From: Actinomycetota bacterium
Lineage (GTDB): Bacteria; Actinomycetota; Geothermincolia; Geothermincolales; RBG-13-55-18
Length of the DNA stretch: 64,000 nt
Reading direction: 5' to 3'
Assembly (NCBI GenBank): GCA_040757835.1
Contig: JBFLWJ010000012.1
Location: forward strand, 37,789-101,788
Shown here: positions 39,318-47,345 of the stretch, piece by piece
Layout of the letters: each line of letters opens with the position of its first letter
How positions within the stretch are numbered: the stretch's first letter is position 1
Notes under the pieces: generated by a model
Told to the model about the DNA's origin: nothing
Databases searched by the model: none
The model's input: the letters and a program-made list of their open reading frames with translations, nothing else
Program-made: the position numbers and the translations under genes

Positions 39318-41471
39318 TCATCCGCTGTTCCCGCCTCTGACAATCACTCTCTCCGCGTCGCCGATCTCGGCCGGGTAGACCTTGCAGAGCAACGCCCGCA
39401 GCTGGTAGGTGCCCATGGCCGGGTCGTAGGGCGGGCCGCCATCGGTGAGCAGGTTGGCATTGGATCTCCATGCCCCATGTTCGGGCCCTTCCTCCTCGGG
39501 GAACCACCAGCCATGTTCCACGTTTACGACCCTGGGATCGATAATATCGGTGAGTCTGGCACGCTGCGTGATCTTTCCGCGCCGGGTCTCTATGTATACC
39601 CTGTCTCCCTCTGCTATTCCCAGATGCTCCGCCGTCTCCGGGTGTATCTCCACCAGCGGCTCGGGATGCTTCCGTCTCAGGGAAGGGATCTGACGGTGCT
39701 CGGAGTGGAAGAACTGGGCGATCCTGGCCCCGGTTATGAGGATGAGGGGATACTCCTCGAGCAACTCGGGTGTGCTCACCGGGCTCTCGGGCGGCTCCTC
39801 GTAATGAGGCAGGGGATCATAACCCAGGCGCTCCAGCATCTTCGAGTAGAGTTCGACCTTGCCGGAGGCGGTGAGGAACATCCCCATCTCCTTGTATTTC
39901 CCATATCTCAATGGCGGAGAGACGTGCCCTTTATCCTTAAGTTCCTCAAAAGTCAGGCCCAGCGGTTCCAGTTGACGGTCGAGGACATCCCGCAGGGGTT
40001 CGGTTCCCACCGCCAGCCCCATCCGCTGCGCCAGCTGTATCATGATATCTTCGTCCTGCCGGCATTCCCATCGGCTGGCCAGTTTTTGCTGAGCCAGGAC
40101 GTGCAGGTCTGCCGCTATGGGGAAGGCCTGCAGGCCGTCCGCCTCGAGCCAGGTGGCGGCTGGGAGTACCAGATCGGCCAGTTCGGCCGTGGGGGTCATA
40201 TAGATGTCCGTTACCACCAGGAGGTCCAGATTCATCAGGGAAGCGTAGACCTCCCTGGGATTAGCGTAGGTCGACAGGGTGTTGTTGCCGAAAACGAGAA
40301 AAGCCTTCACGGGGTAGGGCTCGCCGGTGCGCATGGCCCTGAAGACAGTGGGAGCGTGCGCGGCCGGCATGATGGCGCCGTTGCCTCCAAGTATCCTGTA
40401 GGTGTCCCCTCCCAACCTTTTATCCCTCGCCTCATTGGAGAGGTTTTCGGCCAGGAAGGGGAAGAAGCCCATGGGGCGCGTGCCGCATACCCAGCCGCCG
40501 GGAACGTCGATATTGCCGGTGATGGCCGGGAGCAGGGCCAGGGCACGGCAGGTCTGGAAGCACTTGGGGGTGTGCTCGACGGCTACTCCCCACTCCAGGG
40601 CGGCGGGCCGTGAGGTGGCGAAGAGGCGCGCGGCTTCGCGTATCTTCTCCGCCGGGACCCAGGTGATCTCCTCCGCCCACTCCGGGGTATATGCCTCGAC
40701 CCGCTCGGCCAGCTCCTCGAAGCCGCTGGTCCAGTTGTCGACGAACTCGCGGTCATGCAGATCATCTCCGATGATCACGTTGAGCATGGCCAGGGCCAGG
40801 GCATCGTCGGTACCCGGGCGCAACTGCAGCCACAGCTCGGCCTTTTCCGCCGTCTCGCTGCGGCGGGGGTCCACAACGAGAAGGCGTGAGCCCTTTTTCA
40901 GGCTGTCGCGCAGGGGAAACTGGAGTTCACCGTCGGGCCCACTCACCAACGGGTTATGGCCCCAGACGAGGATGCACTGGGGGCTGACCTCCCCGTAATA
41001 GTCGCAGACGAAGTACTCGCCGAAAGTAACGACGGAGGTGTTCAAGCGGGGGATGAAGCACTGGGCGCAGCCGGGCTCGCACCAGTTGGGAGTCCCCAGG
41101 GCGTTGGCCAGCCTGATCACGTAGTTGAAGTGGCGCCGGCCTGTCCCCTGTCCCAGGGCGATGGACTCCGGGCCGTATTCCTGGCGGATGCTAAGGAGCC
41201 TGCCGGCGATCTCATCCAGGGCTTCGTCCCAGGAGAGGCGTTCCCACTTTTCCCCACCCCGCTCCCCGGCCCGCTTCATCGGGTACTTCAAGCGGTCGGG
41301 GTGGTTGAGGTGCTCCAGGCTGGCCTGGCCCTTGACGCACATCCTCCCGTGGTTAAGGGGCGATTCCTTGTCCCCTTCTATCCTTACGATCTCCCCATCC
41401 TCGAGGTATACCAGGACGCCGCATCCCCCGTGGCACATCTTACACGAGCTTCTTAGGACCTTGCCGCTCAT
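39318..41471 (-). CDS. DMSO-reductase-family Mo/W-bisPGD oxidoreductase (copy 2)
   Basis: About 717 aa from ATG 41471; a GTG six codons upstream is an alternative. The N-terminal [4Fe-4S] site is SCKMCHGGCGVLVYLEDG plus the distal Cys in GRMCVKGQ. SWDEALDEIAGRL, VWGHNPLVSG and WLEADG are family blocks. The likely metal-ligand Cys lies in CAQCFIPR. No Tat signal, so it is cytoplasmic. A paralogue of the 42627 gene (same length and order of blocks). Family members include formate dehydrogenase, acetylene hydratase and phenol transhydroxylase. It is cotranscribed with the RdhA-like Fe-S protein; substrate unknown. Confidence 0.86.
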   Translation of the reverse strand: MSGKVLRSSCKMCHGGCGVLVYLEDGEIVRIEGDKESPLNHGRMCVKGQASLEHLNHPDRLKYPMKRAGERGGEKWERLSWDEALDEIAGRLLSIRQEYGPESIALGQGTGRRHFNYVIRLANALGTPNWCEPGCAQCFIPRLNTSVVTFGEYFVCDYYGEVSPQCILVWGHNPLVSGPDGELQFPLRDSLKKGSRLLVVDPRRSETAEKAELWLQLRPGTDDALALAMLNVIIGDDLHDREFVDNWTSGFEELAERVEAYTPEWAEEITWVPAEKIREAARLFATSRPAALEWGVAVEHTPKCFQTCRALALLPAITGNIDVPGGWVCGTRPMGFFPFLAENLSNEARDKRLGGDTYRILGGNGAIMPAAHAPTVFRAMRTGEPYPVKAFLVFGNNTLSTYANPREVYASLMNLDLLVVTDIYMTPTAELADLVLPAATWLEADGLQAFPIAADLHVLAQQKLASRWECRQDEDIMIQLAQRMGLAVGTEPLRDVLDRQLEPLGLTFEELKDKGHVSPPLRYGKYKEMGMFLTASGKVELYSKMLERLGYDPLPHYEEPPESPVSTPELLEEYPLILITGARIAQFFHSEHRQIPSLRRKHPEPLVEIHPETAEHLGIAEGDRVYIETRRGKITQRARLTDIIDPRVVNVEHGWWFPEEEGPEHGAWRSNANLLTDGGPPYDPAMGTYQLRALLCKVYPAEIGDAERVIVRGGNSG

Positions 41472-41530
41472 CACATTTCTCTTTTTCACCTGTCGGTCAT
41501 CGCGGGCTTATACGGTTTCGTGCATCCTCT

Positions 41531-42613
41531 CTAGCCGACCAGGTCCAACAGTGCCTCCAGGTCCTTCGTCTTCCGGTACCTGGGTCTCTCGGCCAGTATC
41601 TTTTCGTAGCCCAGCACCTCCCCGGTCCTCTCGTAATGGTCCAGCGCCTCGCCTGGCCCGAAGCGGTGCAGGGGGCAGGAATTGATACAAACCGCGCATG
41701 TATGCCAGGCGGTGAAGAAGGCCCAGCACCTGAGGTCGTTGATCTTGCGTTTACGGACACCGCGCCACCACAGCGGCTTCTCGGGGATGGCCTTAGCCGG
41801 GCACTTGGCCACACAGAGCAGGCATTGCTCGCAGAACTCCGCCAGGCCGCGGTCAGCGGGCTCGTCCAGGGGAAGCTCCGCGTCCACGGTGATCATGCAC
41901 CAGCGCTGGCGGGGGCCGAACTGCGGGGTGGTGACCCCGCCGAAGGCGCCCAACTCACCCAGGCCGGCGGTGATAGCATGCACGGGATACACGACCGCGC
42001 CGTTGAAGGGTACGCGGGCGGAGCAGGATACTCCCTGCCTGCGGATAAAATTGGCCAGGCGGTGCACGGCATTGCCCGCCCTGCGGTATACGTCGTAGTC
42101 GGGGTAACGGCGCAGGCGGTAGTTGGGCGCCTGCAAGAGCCAGTCCTTGCGCATCTCCATCCCCAGTACCACGGCCCTGGAGTAAGGAAAGCCGGGGTCG
42201 AATCCTTCCACCACGAAACGGCGGTCGAGTAAGGTGACCCCGCAGAGGGAGAAGCCCAAGGAGGCGGCACAGTCCTTGATGTCCCGCTTCAGACCGGCCG
42301 GATCCGGATGGCCTCCCGCGTGCTTTTTAACCATGTATGCGTCGACCTGCCCCTGCAGCGTATCCATATAGACCAGGGCTGGTGCCGCGGGGAGGATCTC
42401 GGTGAGGGCTTCCCGCCTGTGGTGGGTCCACACATAGCGCAGGGCATTGCTTCCGCGCAGCGGGGGGACGTTCTCCTGCAGGGGGTCCACCTCGCTGTAG
42501 AGGTTCAGCTCCTCCGGCCTGTACTCCAGGTTGGGTATGAGCGCCACGCGGTCTTCGGCCGTGTCGTCGGGACGCAACTTCACGAACTGCCCGCGGTATT
42601 CCCTCAAGCGCAT
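41531..42613 (-). CDS. Reductive dehalogenase-like corrinoid/Fe-S protein
   Basis: 360 aa from ATG 42613 (CCAGGACC upstream); the frame runs further upstream only as a shadow of the next gene. LGAFGGVTTPQFGPRQRW and the two cluster motifs C261-x2-C264-x2-C267-x3-C271-P and C296-x9-C306-x2-C309-x3-C313-P follow the RdhA/QueG layout, including the widely spaced first Cys of cluster 2 typical of RdhA. No Tat signal and no membrane-anchor partner, so it would be a soluble, non-respiratory form. Flanked by two Mo/W enzymes 13 and 59 bp away. Possibly a dehalogenase, demethylase or electron relay; corrinoid binding is inferred. Confidence 0.78.
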   Translation of the reverse strand: MRLREYRGQFVKLRPDDTAEDRVALIPNLEYRPEELNLYSEVDPLQENVPPLRGSNALRYVWTHHRREALTEILPAAPALVYMDTLQGQVDAYMVKKHAGGHPDPAGLKRDIKDCAASLGFSLCGVTLLDRRFVVEGFDPGFPYSRAVVLGMEMRKDWLLQAPNYRLRRYPDYDVYRRAGNAVHRLANFIRRQGVSCSARVPFNGAVVYPVHAITAGLGELGAFGGVTTPQFGPRQRWCMITVDAELPLDEPADRGLAEFCEQCLLCVAKCPAKAIPEKPLWWRGVRKRKINDLRCWAFFTAWHTCAVCINSCPLHRFGPGEALDHYERTGEVLGYEKILAERPRYRKTKDLEALLDLVG

Positions 42614-42626
42614 GGTCCTGGCCCTT

Positions 42627-44792
42627 TCATTTCCGGGAGTTCTCCCCCTCAGCTGCCCCAACGGGATCGGATGCCTTATATACTTTGCACAGCGCGCTGC
42701 GCAGGGATTCGGACCCGGTATCGGGATCGTATGCCGTATCGCCGAAAAGGAGGTTGACACTCGATCTCTTCCAGCCGTAATCGGGCGGCCCTTCCTCCGG
42801 GAACCACCAGGCATGCTGGGCGCTGACCACGTCGGGGGCGATGCCGTCGAACAACCTGGCCCGCATCCTTACCCGACCCTCCGGGGTCTCCACCCACACC
42901 CAATCACCCTCACTTACATGCAGGCTCTCCGCGGTGCGCGGGTGGATCTCCACCAGCGGATCGCCGTTCCTCTTCCTCAGTGACGGGATCATACGGAACT
43001 CCCCGTGGAAGAAGTAGGGTGTCTTGGCGCCCGATGTCAGAATGAGGGGGTAGTCCTGCGCGAGTTCTGGGGTCGAGAGCGGAGACAGCGGCGGCTCCCG
43101 GTACACGGGAAGGGGGCTCACGCACAGCCCCTCCAAGATGCCGCAGTAAATCTCGAACCTGCCGGAGGGCGTGATGAAAAACCCCGGGTCCTCGTACTTG
43201 CGATAGCGGGGTTCCGCGACGAGGATGCCCCTCTCGAGGAACTCATCGAGGCCGATGCCCGTGCCCTCCAGCACCCATTCGCTCAGTTCGCGGTGGCTCT
43301 TCCAGGGGAACGCCTCCTCCAGGCCAAGCCGGTTGGCCACCCGGATGATCACCTCCTGGTCGTCCAGGGTGTCCCCCACCTGTGCGACCTTCCTCCGCGC
43401 CAGCAAGCTGAAGGTGTGGCCGCCGCTGGTATGGATCTCGTCGTACTCCAGCCAGGTCGAGGCGGAGAGGAAGAGGTCCGCATGCTGGGCGGTGGGCGTG
43501 AGGAACATGTCCGAGACCGCGACGAACTCCAGCTTCCGCAGGGCCTCTTCTATCTCCAGGGAATGGGTGGAGGTGACCAGTGGGTTGGAACCCATGATCC
43601 ACGCGGCGCGCATGCGGTAGGGTTCCCCGCTGACGACGGAGCGCCAGAAGGCGGGCGCCTGTGCCGTCATGATCACCGGGTAGTCGAATCCGCCGATCTT
43701 CACCGCACGCTTCTCCGGGGGAAGGAACTGCATGCCTGAAAACGCTACATCCACGAAGGGGGTCTTGTGTCGGATACCCGGTACCTGGGGGGGGAAGAAA
43801 TCAGCTCCCGGACGGTCCAGGTTCCCGGTGATGGCTCGCAGAATGAGTAGCGCCCGCGAGGTCTGGAAGTTGCACATACTCTGGTCCACCGCGTTCCCCC
43901 ACTGGATACAACCCGGCTTTGTCGTGGCATAGGTACGAGCCGCCGCCCTTATCTCCTCCGCACGCACCCGGGTGATCCCCTCGGCCCACTCGGGTGTGAA
44001 CTCCCGGACATGCTCCACGAACTCGTCGAAACCGCTGGTGTAGTCCTCCACGAACGCATGGTCTATGAGGTCCTCGGTGACGATCACGTGCAGTATGGCC
44101 AGGACCAGGGCACCGTCCGTCCCCGGCCTGAGCTGCAGCCAGTGGTCCGCCCCGGCAGCGGGCCCGATCCTCCTCGGGTCCACGACGATGACTTTCTTAG
44201 CACCCTTGATGGCACGCTGCAGCATGTGTCCACACATGCCGTCGGAGGCACCCGTTTCGGTGATGTTGCAGCCCCAGACCAACACACACGCCGGCATCTC
44301 GCCCCCAAGGCCGTACACGTCGCAGATGGGCAGGAGCGGGAACCCCATGGTGAAGAAGTTGACCATGATGCGCGGCAGGTAGCAGAGGTGGGCGGGCGCG
44401 GTGTAGTTGGGGGTGCCGAAGGCGTTGGCGAAGCGGTTGAAGAGGTTCTCGTACGGGCGCCCCGTGCCCTGCACCAGACCCACGTACTCGGGACCGCTCT
44501 CATCCTTCACGGCGGCGAGCCTCGCCGCGAGTTCATCCAGGGCTTCGTCCCAGGAGATGCGCTCCCACCTGTTCTCGCCCCTTCTGCCGGCTCTCCTCAG
44601 GGGGTGGAGGACGCGCTCCGGGTGGTAGAGAAGCTCGGGTGCCGCCCTTCCCTTGGGGCAGATAAAACCGCGGCTGACCGGGCTCTCCGGATCGCCGGTC
44701 ACCTTGACCACACGGTCATCTTCCAGGTGCAGCAGCACCTGGCATACCCCATGGCACATGCGGCACGCCGACCTCAGGACCTTCCTCTCCAA
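42627..44792 (-). CDS. DMSO-reductase-family Mo/W-bisPGD oxidoreductase (copy 1)
   Basis: 721 aa. [4Fe-4S] ligands C10-x2-C13-x3-C17 and C45. SWDEALDELAARL, QGTGRPYENLFNRFANAFG, VWGCNITETG and a C-terminal molydopterin-dinucleotide domain (EIHPRTAESLHVSEGDWV) are complete. C137 in HLCYLPR is the probable metal ligand. The start is TTG, with AGGGAG about 9 bp before it and no in-frame ATG upstream. No signal peptide. It lacks the beta/gamma subunits of respiratory enzymes, so non-redox chemistry (hydratase or transhydroxylase-like) or ferredoxin-linked redox is possible. Adjacent RdhA-like protein may be its partner. Confidence 0.86.
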   Translation of the reverse strand: MERKVLRSACRMCHGVCQVLLHLEDDRVVKVTGDPESPVSRGFICPKGRAAPELLYHPERVLHPLRRAGRRGENRWERISWDEALDELAARLAAVKDESGPEYVGLVQGTGRPYENLFNRFANAFGTPNYTAPAHLCYLPRIMVNFFTMGFPLLPICDVYGLGGEMPACVLVWGCNITETGASDGMCGHMLQRAIKGAKKVIVVDPRRIGPAAGADHWLQLRPGTDGALVLAILHVIVTEDLIDHAFVEDYTSGFDEFVEHVREFTPEWAEGITRVRAEEIRAAARTYATTKPGCIQWGNAVDQSMCNFQTSRALLILRAITGNLDRPGADFFPPQVPGIRHKTPFVDVAFSGMQFLPPEKRAVKIGGFDYPVIMTAQAPAFWRSVVSGEPYRMRAAWIMGSNPLVTSTHSLEIEEALRKLEFVAVSDMFLTPTAQHADLFLSASTWLEYDEIHTSGGHTFSLLARRKVAQVGDTLDDQEVIIRVANRLGLEEAFPWKSHRELSEWVLEGTGIGLDEFLERGILVAEPRYRKYEDPGFFITPSGRFEIYCGILEGLCVSPLPVYREPPLSPLSTPELAQDYPLILTSGAKTPYFFHGEFRMIPSLRKRNGDPLVEIHPRTAESLHVSEGDWVWVETPEGRVRMRARLFDGIAPDVVSAQHAWWFPEEGPPDYGWKRSSVNLLFGDTAYDPDTGSESLRSALCKVYKASDPVGAAEGENSRK

Positions 44793-44826
44793 GTTGGTCG
44801 CTCCCTCCTCCGCTGTTGCCAGCTTC

Positions 44827-45663
44827 CTATTCGTAAAAACACGGTGCCAGCCCGAAACGGCCGGGAATACGATAGTCGTGGCACGGCACCATCTCGATCT
44901 CCGGTTCGTCTCTCATGAGATTCCACAACCTCTCCAGCGTCTCCTCGCTCTCCGGCCCCTCCTTTACCAGCGCCCGCATCAGCCGCGACTTGGGGGCCTT
45001 CCTCTCCAGGCTGTCCGGGAAATAGAAGGAATCACCGGTGAGGAAGAAACGCCTCCCCGAGGGCAGGTTGACCACCATGCCCACCTGTCCCGGGGCATGG
45101 CCCGGCACGTCCACGAGCACCAGGTCGCCGTCACCGCAGACATCGTAGGAAGCCGGAAAAGAAAGGTATGGCGCTTCCGGGTCCGTCGAGATCAACTGGA
45201 TATCCAGGCCCGCTCCCTCGAACTGTCCCCTGATGTAGGCCCCGGCGGCGATGCCCCTGCGCGTGGTAGCTTCATCCCATTCGAGACGGTTGACGACGAA
45301 ACGGGTGCCGGGAAGATCCCTCATGCCGCCCGCGTGGTCCCAATGGAGGTGAGACAGTATCGCATACCTCACGTCCGCGGGATCGTAGCCCAGCGCCGGC
45401 AGTTGGTTGACCAGGGCATCCCGCCGGGGCTCGAACTCCGTGCGCATCATCGCCTTGGAGAAGAACCAGTTGCCGCGGTGGGGGAGTGGTTTGAAATCTT
45501 CCGCGATGCGGGTACCGATGCCGGTATCGAAGAGCACCAGGCCTTCATCGCGCTCGATGACCGCGCAGAGGATGGGGAAGCGGACTTTGCCCCATCCCCC
45601 TCCCTGCACGAAGAGTCCCAGGGGCACGGTGCCGTAACCGGTCGATACAAAAGAGAGTCTCAA
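44827..45663 (-). CDS. MBL-fold hydrolase, lactonase-like
   Basis: 278 aa. The metallo-beta-lactamase motif is SHLHWDHAGG (HxHxDH), with LVLFDTGIGTRI before it and DVPGHAPGQVGMVV, LTGDSFYF and VPCHDYR after, matching the AttM/AiiA lactonase-like group. The start is TTG at 45663: GAGGAGGT lies 5 bp upstream, and the protein begins at the fold (LRLSFVSTGYG); earlier in-frame sequence is antisense of the SDR gene. 11 bp after the SDR. It could open a lactone or hydrolyse a thioester in the pathway. Confidence 0.84.
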   Translation of the reverse strand: MRLSFVSTGYGTVPLGLFVQGGGWGKVRFPILCAVIERDEGLVLFDTGIGTRIAEDFKPLPHRGNWFFSKAMMRTEFEPRRDALVNQLPALGYDPADVRYAILSHLHWDHAGGMRDLPGTRFVVNRLEWDEATTRRGIAAGAYIRGQFEGAGLDIQLISTDPEAPYLSFPASYDVCGDGDLVLVDVPGHAPGQVGMVVNLPSGRRFFLTGDSFYFPDSLERKAPKSRLMRALVKEGPESEETLERLWNLMRDEPEIEMVPCHDYRIPGRFGLAPCFYE

Positions 45664-45674
45664 TCCCCACCTCC

Positions 45675-46472
45675 TCAATGCATGATCATGCCGCCACAGA
45701 CGTTTACGGCCTGGCCGGTGATACCACGCGCATCTTGCGACGCCAGATATACGGCCATGGCCGCGATCTCCTCCGGATCGAGCATCCTCTCCTGCAGGAT
45801 GATGGGTCGGTATATCTGGTCCCACACCTCCTCCCGGGAAAGGCCCAACATCTGGGAGAGCATGGCGATATTCCCATCCGGACCGGTCATGATGTCCGTG
45901 TTCACGATGCCGGGGCAGATGGCGTTGACCGTCACTTCCCTGGCTCCCAGCCGTGCCACCTCCGCCGCCAGGGACCGCGCCAGGCCGATGAGGCCATGCT
46001 TGGCCACGGCGTAAGACGAGTTGGCGGGGTTCGCCATCTTGCCCGAGACCGAGGACATGATGATCACCCTCCCGGAGTTGCGTTCGATCATCCCCGGCAT
46101 GAACGCCTTGCAGCAATGGTAGGCACCGTAGATGTTCACCTCGATGACCCGCTTCCATTCCGCCTCGTCGGAGAAGGGAAGCAGGGCGCGCCGCTGGATG
46201 CCGGCATTGGAGACGAGTATGTCCACCCTGCCGAATGCAGCGAGGACGGCCTCCGCCATAGCCTGCACCTGGCCGGTCTCACAGACGTCCAGGGTAAAGG
46301 CGAGGGCTTTGCGCCCCAGGGACCCTATTTCATCTGCAACCGCTTCGTTCTCACCGGATACGTTCGAGGCCACCACGAGGTCGGCGCCTTCCCGGGCATA
46401 GGCCAGGCAGATGGCGCGCCCGATACCGCGGCCTCCTCCGGTCACCACCGCGACCTTGTCTTCCAGCTTCAT
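45675..46472 (-). CDS. SDR oxidoreductase, tandem copy 2
   Basis: 265 aa. VAVVTGGGRGIGRAICLAYA, IIMSSVSGKMANPANSSYAVAKHG with the Y-x3-K pair, and a C-terminal end GITGQAVNVCGGMIMH. It is paralogous to the 46548 gene along the whole length, including the unusual VCGG end and the insert MTGPDGNIAMLSQMLGLSRE (equivalent to the TGPEGTLTRLSEMLGMSRE block there). GGGGAGGAACGCGCG precedes the ATG. Likely an NAD(P)-dependent alcohol dehydrogenase of the pathway. Confidence 0.88.
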   Translation of the reverse strand: MKLEDKVAVVTGGGRGIGRAICLAYAREGADLVVASNVSGENEAVADEIGSLGRKALAFTLDVCETGQVQAMAEAVLAAFGRVDILVSNAGIQRRALLPFSDEAEWKRVIEVNIYGAYHCCKAFMPGMIERNSGRVIIMSSVSGKMANPANSSYAVAKHGLIGLARSLAAEVARLGAREVTVNAICPGIVNTDIMTGPDGNIAMLSQMLGLSREEVWDQIYRPIILQERMLDPEEIAAMAVYLASQDARGITGQAVNVCGGMIMH

Positions 46473-46547
46473 CGCGCGTTCCTCCCCTGCTCATACCGGG
46501 GCTTCTGCCTTCCCCGTGTCGCCCCTGTAAGGTCCCGTCTCGTTCTG

Positions 46548-47345
46548 TCAGAACATGTTCGCGCCGCCGCATACGTTGATGGATTGCCCGGTGATGCCGC
46601 GGGCGTCATCCGAGGCCAGGTAGACGGCCAGCGCGGCGATCTCCTCCGGCTCGATGAGCCGCTCCTGCAGGCTCATCTTCCTCAGTACCTGCTCCCACAC
46701 GTCCTCGCGGGACATGCCCAGCATCTCCGACAGCCTGGTCAAGGTGCCCTCCGGTCCGGTTATCATCTCCGTGTTCGCGATGCCCGGGCAGATGGCGTTG
46801 ACGGTGACTCCCCTGGCCCCCATGATGGCGACCTCGGCGGCGAGGGTGCGGGTGATACCGATGAGGGCGTGCTTGGCAGCCGCGTAGGACGAGTTGGCGG
46901 GATTGGCCTGCTTGCCCATGATCGAGGACATGACGATCACCCGACCGTCGTTACGCTCCACCATGCCCGGGACGAAAGCCTTACAGCAGTGGTAGGTGCC
47001 GTAGACCATGACCTCGATGGTCTTCTTCCACTCGTCCGAGTCGGAATGGATGAGCAGCCCGCGGCGGATGATGCCCGCGTTGGAGACCAGGATATCCACC
47101 TGGCCGAACTCCGAGAGCGCGCTTTCCGCCATCTCCTTGACCTGTGCTTCGTCGCAGACGTCTATGCCATAAGGAAGGGCAGCGGCGCCCTGCGACCTGA
47201 CCTCGGCCGCCACCGCCTCGTTCTCGGAGCCGGTGTCGGAGGCCACGACCACGTTCGCGCCCTCACGCGCCAGGGCCAGGCATATGGCTCTGCCCAGGCC
47301 ACGGCCTCCGCCGGTGACTACCGCCGCCTTGCCCGCGAGCGTCAT
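46548..47345 (-). CDS. SDR oxidoreductase, tandem copy 1
   Basis: 265 aa from ATG 47345, whose ATGA overlaps the stop of the acyl-CoA ligase gene (translational coupling); a longer frame upstream is antisense shadow. VVTGGGRGLGRAICLALA, SSIMGKQANPANSSYAAAKHALIG and the end GITGQSINVCGGANMF. It is a tandem duplicate of the gene at 45675, with substitutions spread evenly, so the copies are old and probably act on different hydroxyl positions or stereoisomers. Confidence 0.88.
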   Translation of the reverse strand: MTLAGKAAVVTGGGRGLGRAICLALAREGANVVVASDTGSENEAVAAEVRSQGAAALPYGIDVCDEAQVKEMAESALSEFGQVDILVSNAGIIRRGLLIHSDSDEWKKTIEVMVYGTYHCCKAFVPGMVERNDGRVIVMSSIMGKQANPANSSYAAAKHALIGITRTLAAEVAIMGARGVTVNAICPGIANTEMITGPEGTLTRLSEMLGMSREDVWEQVLRKMSLQERLIEPEEIAALAVYLASDDARGITGQSINVCGGANMF

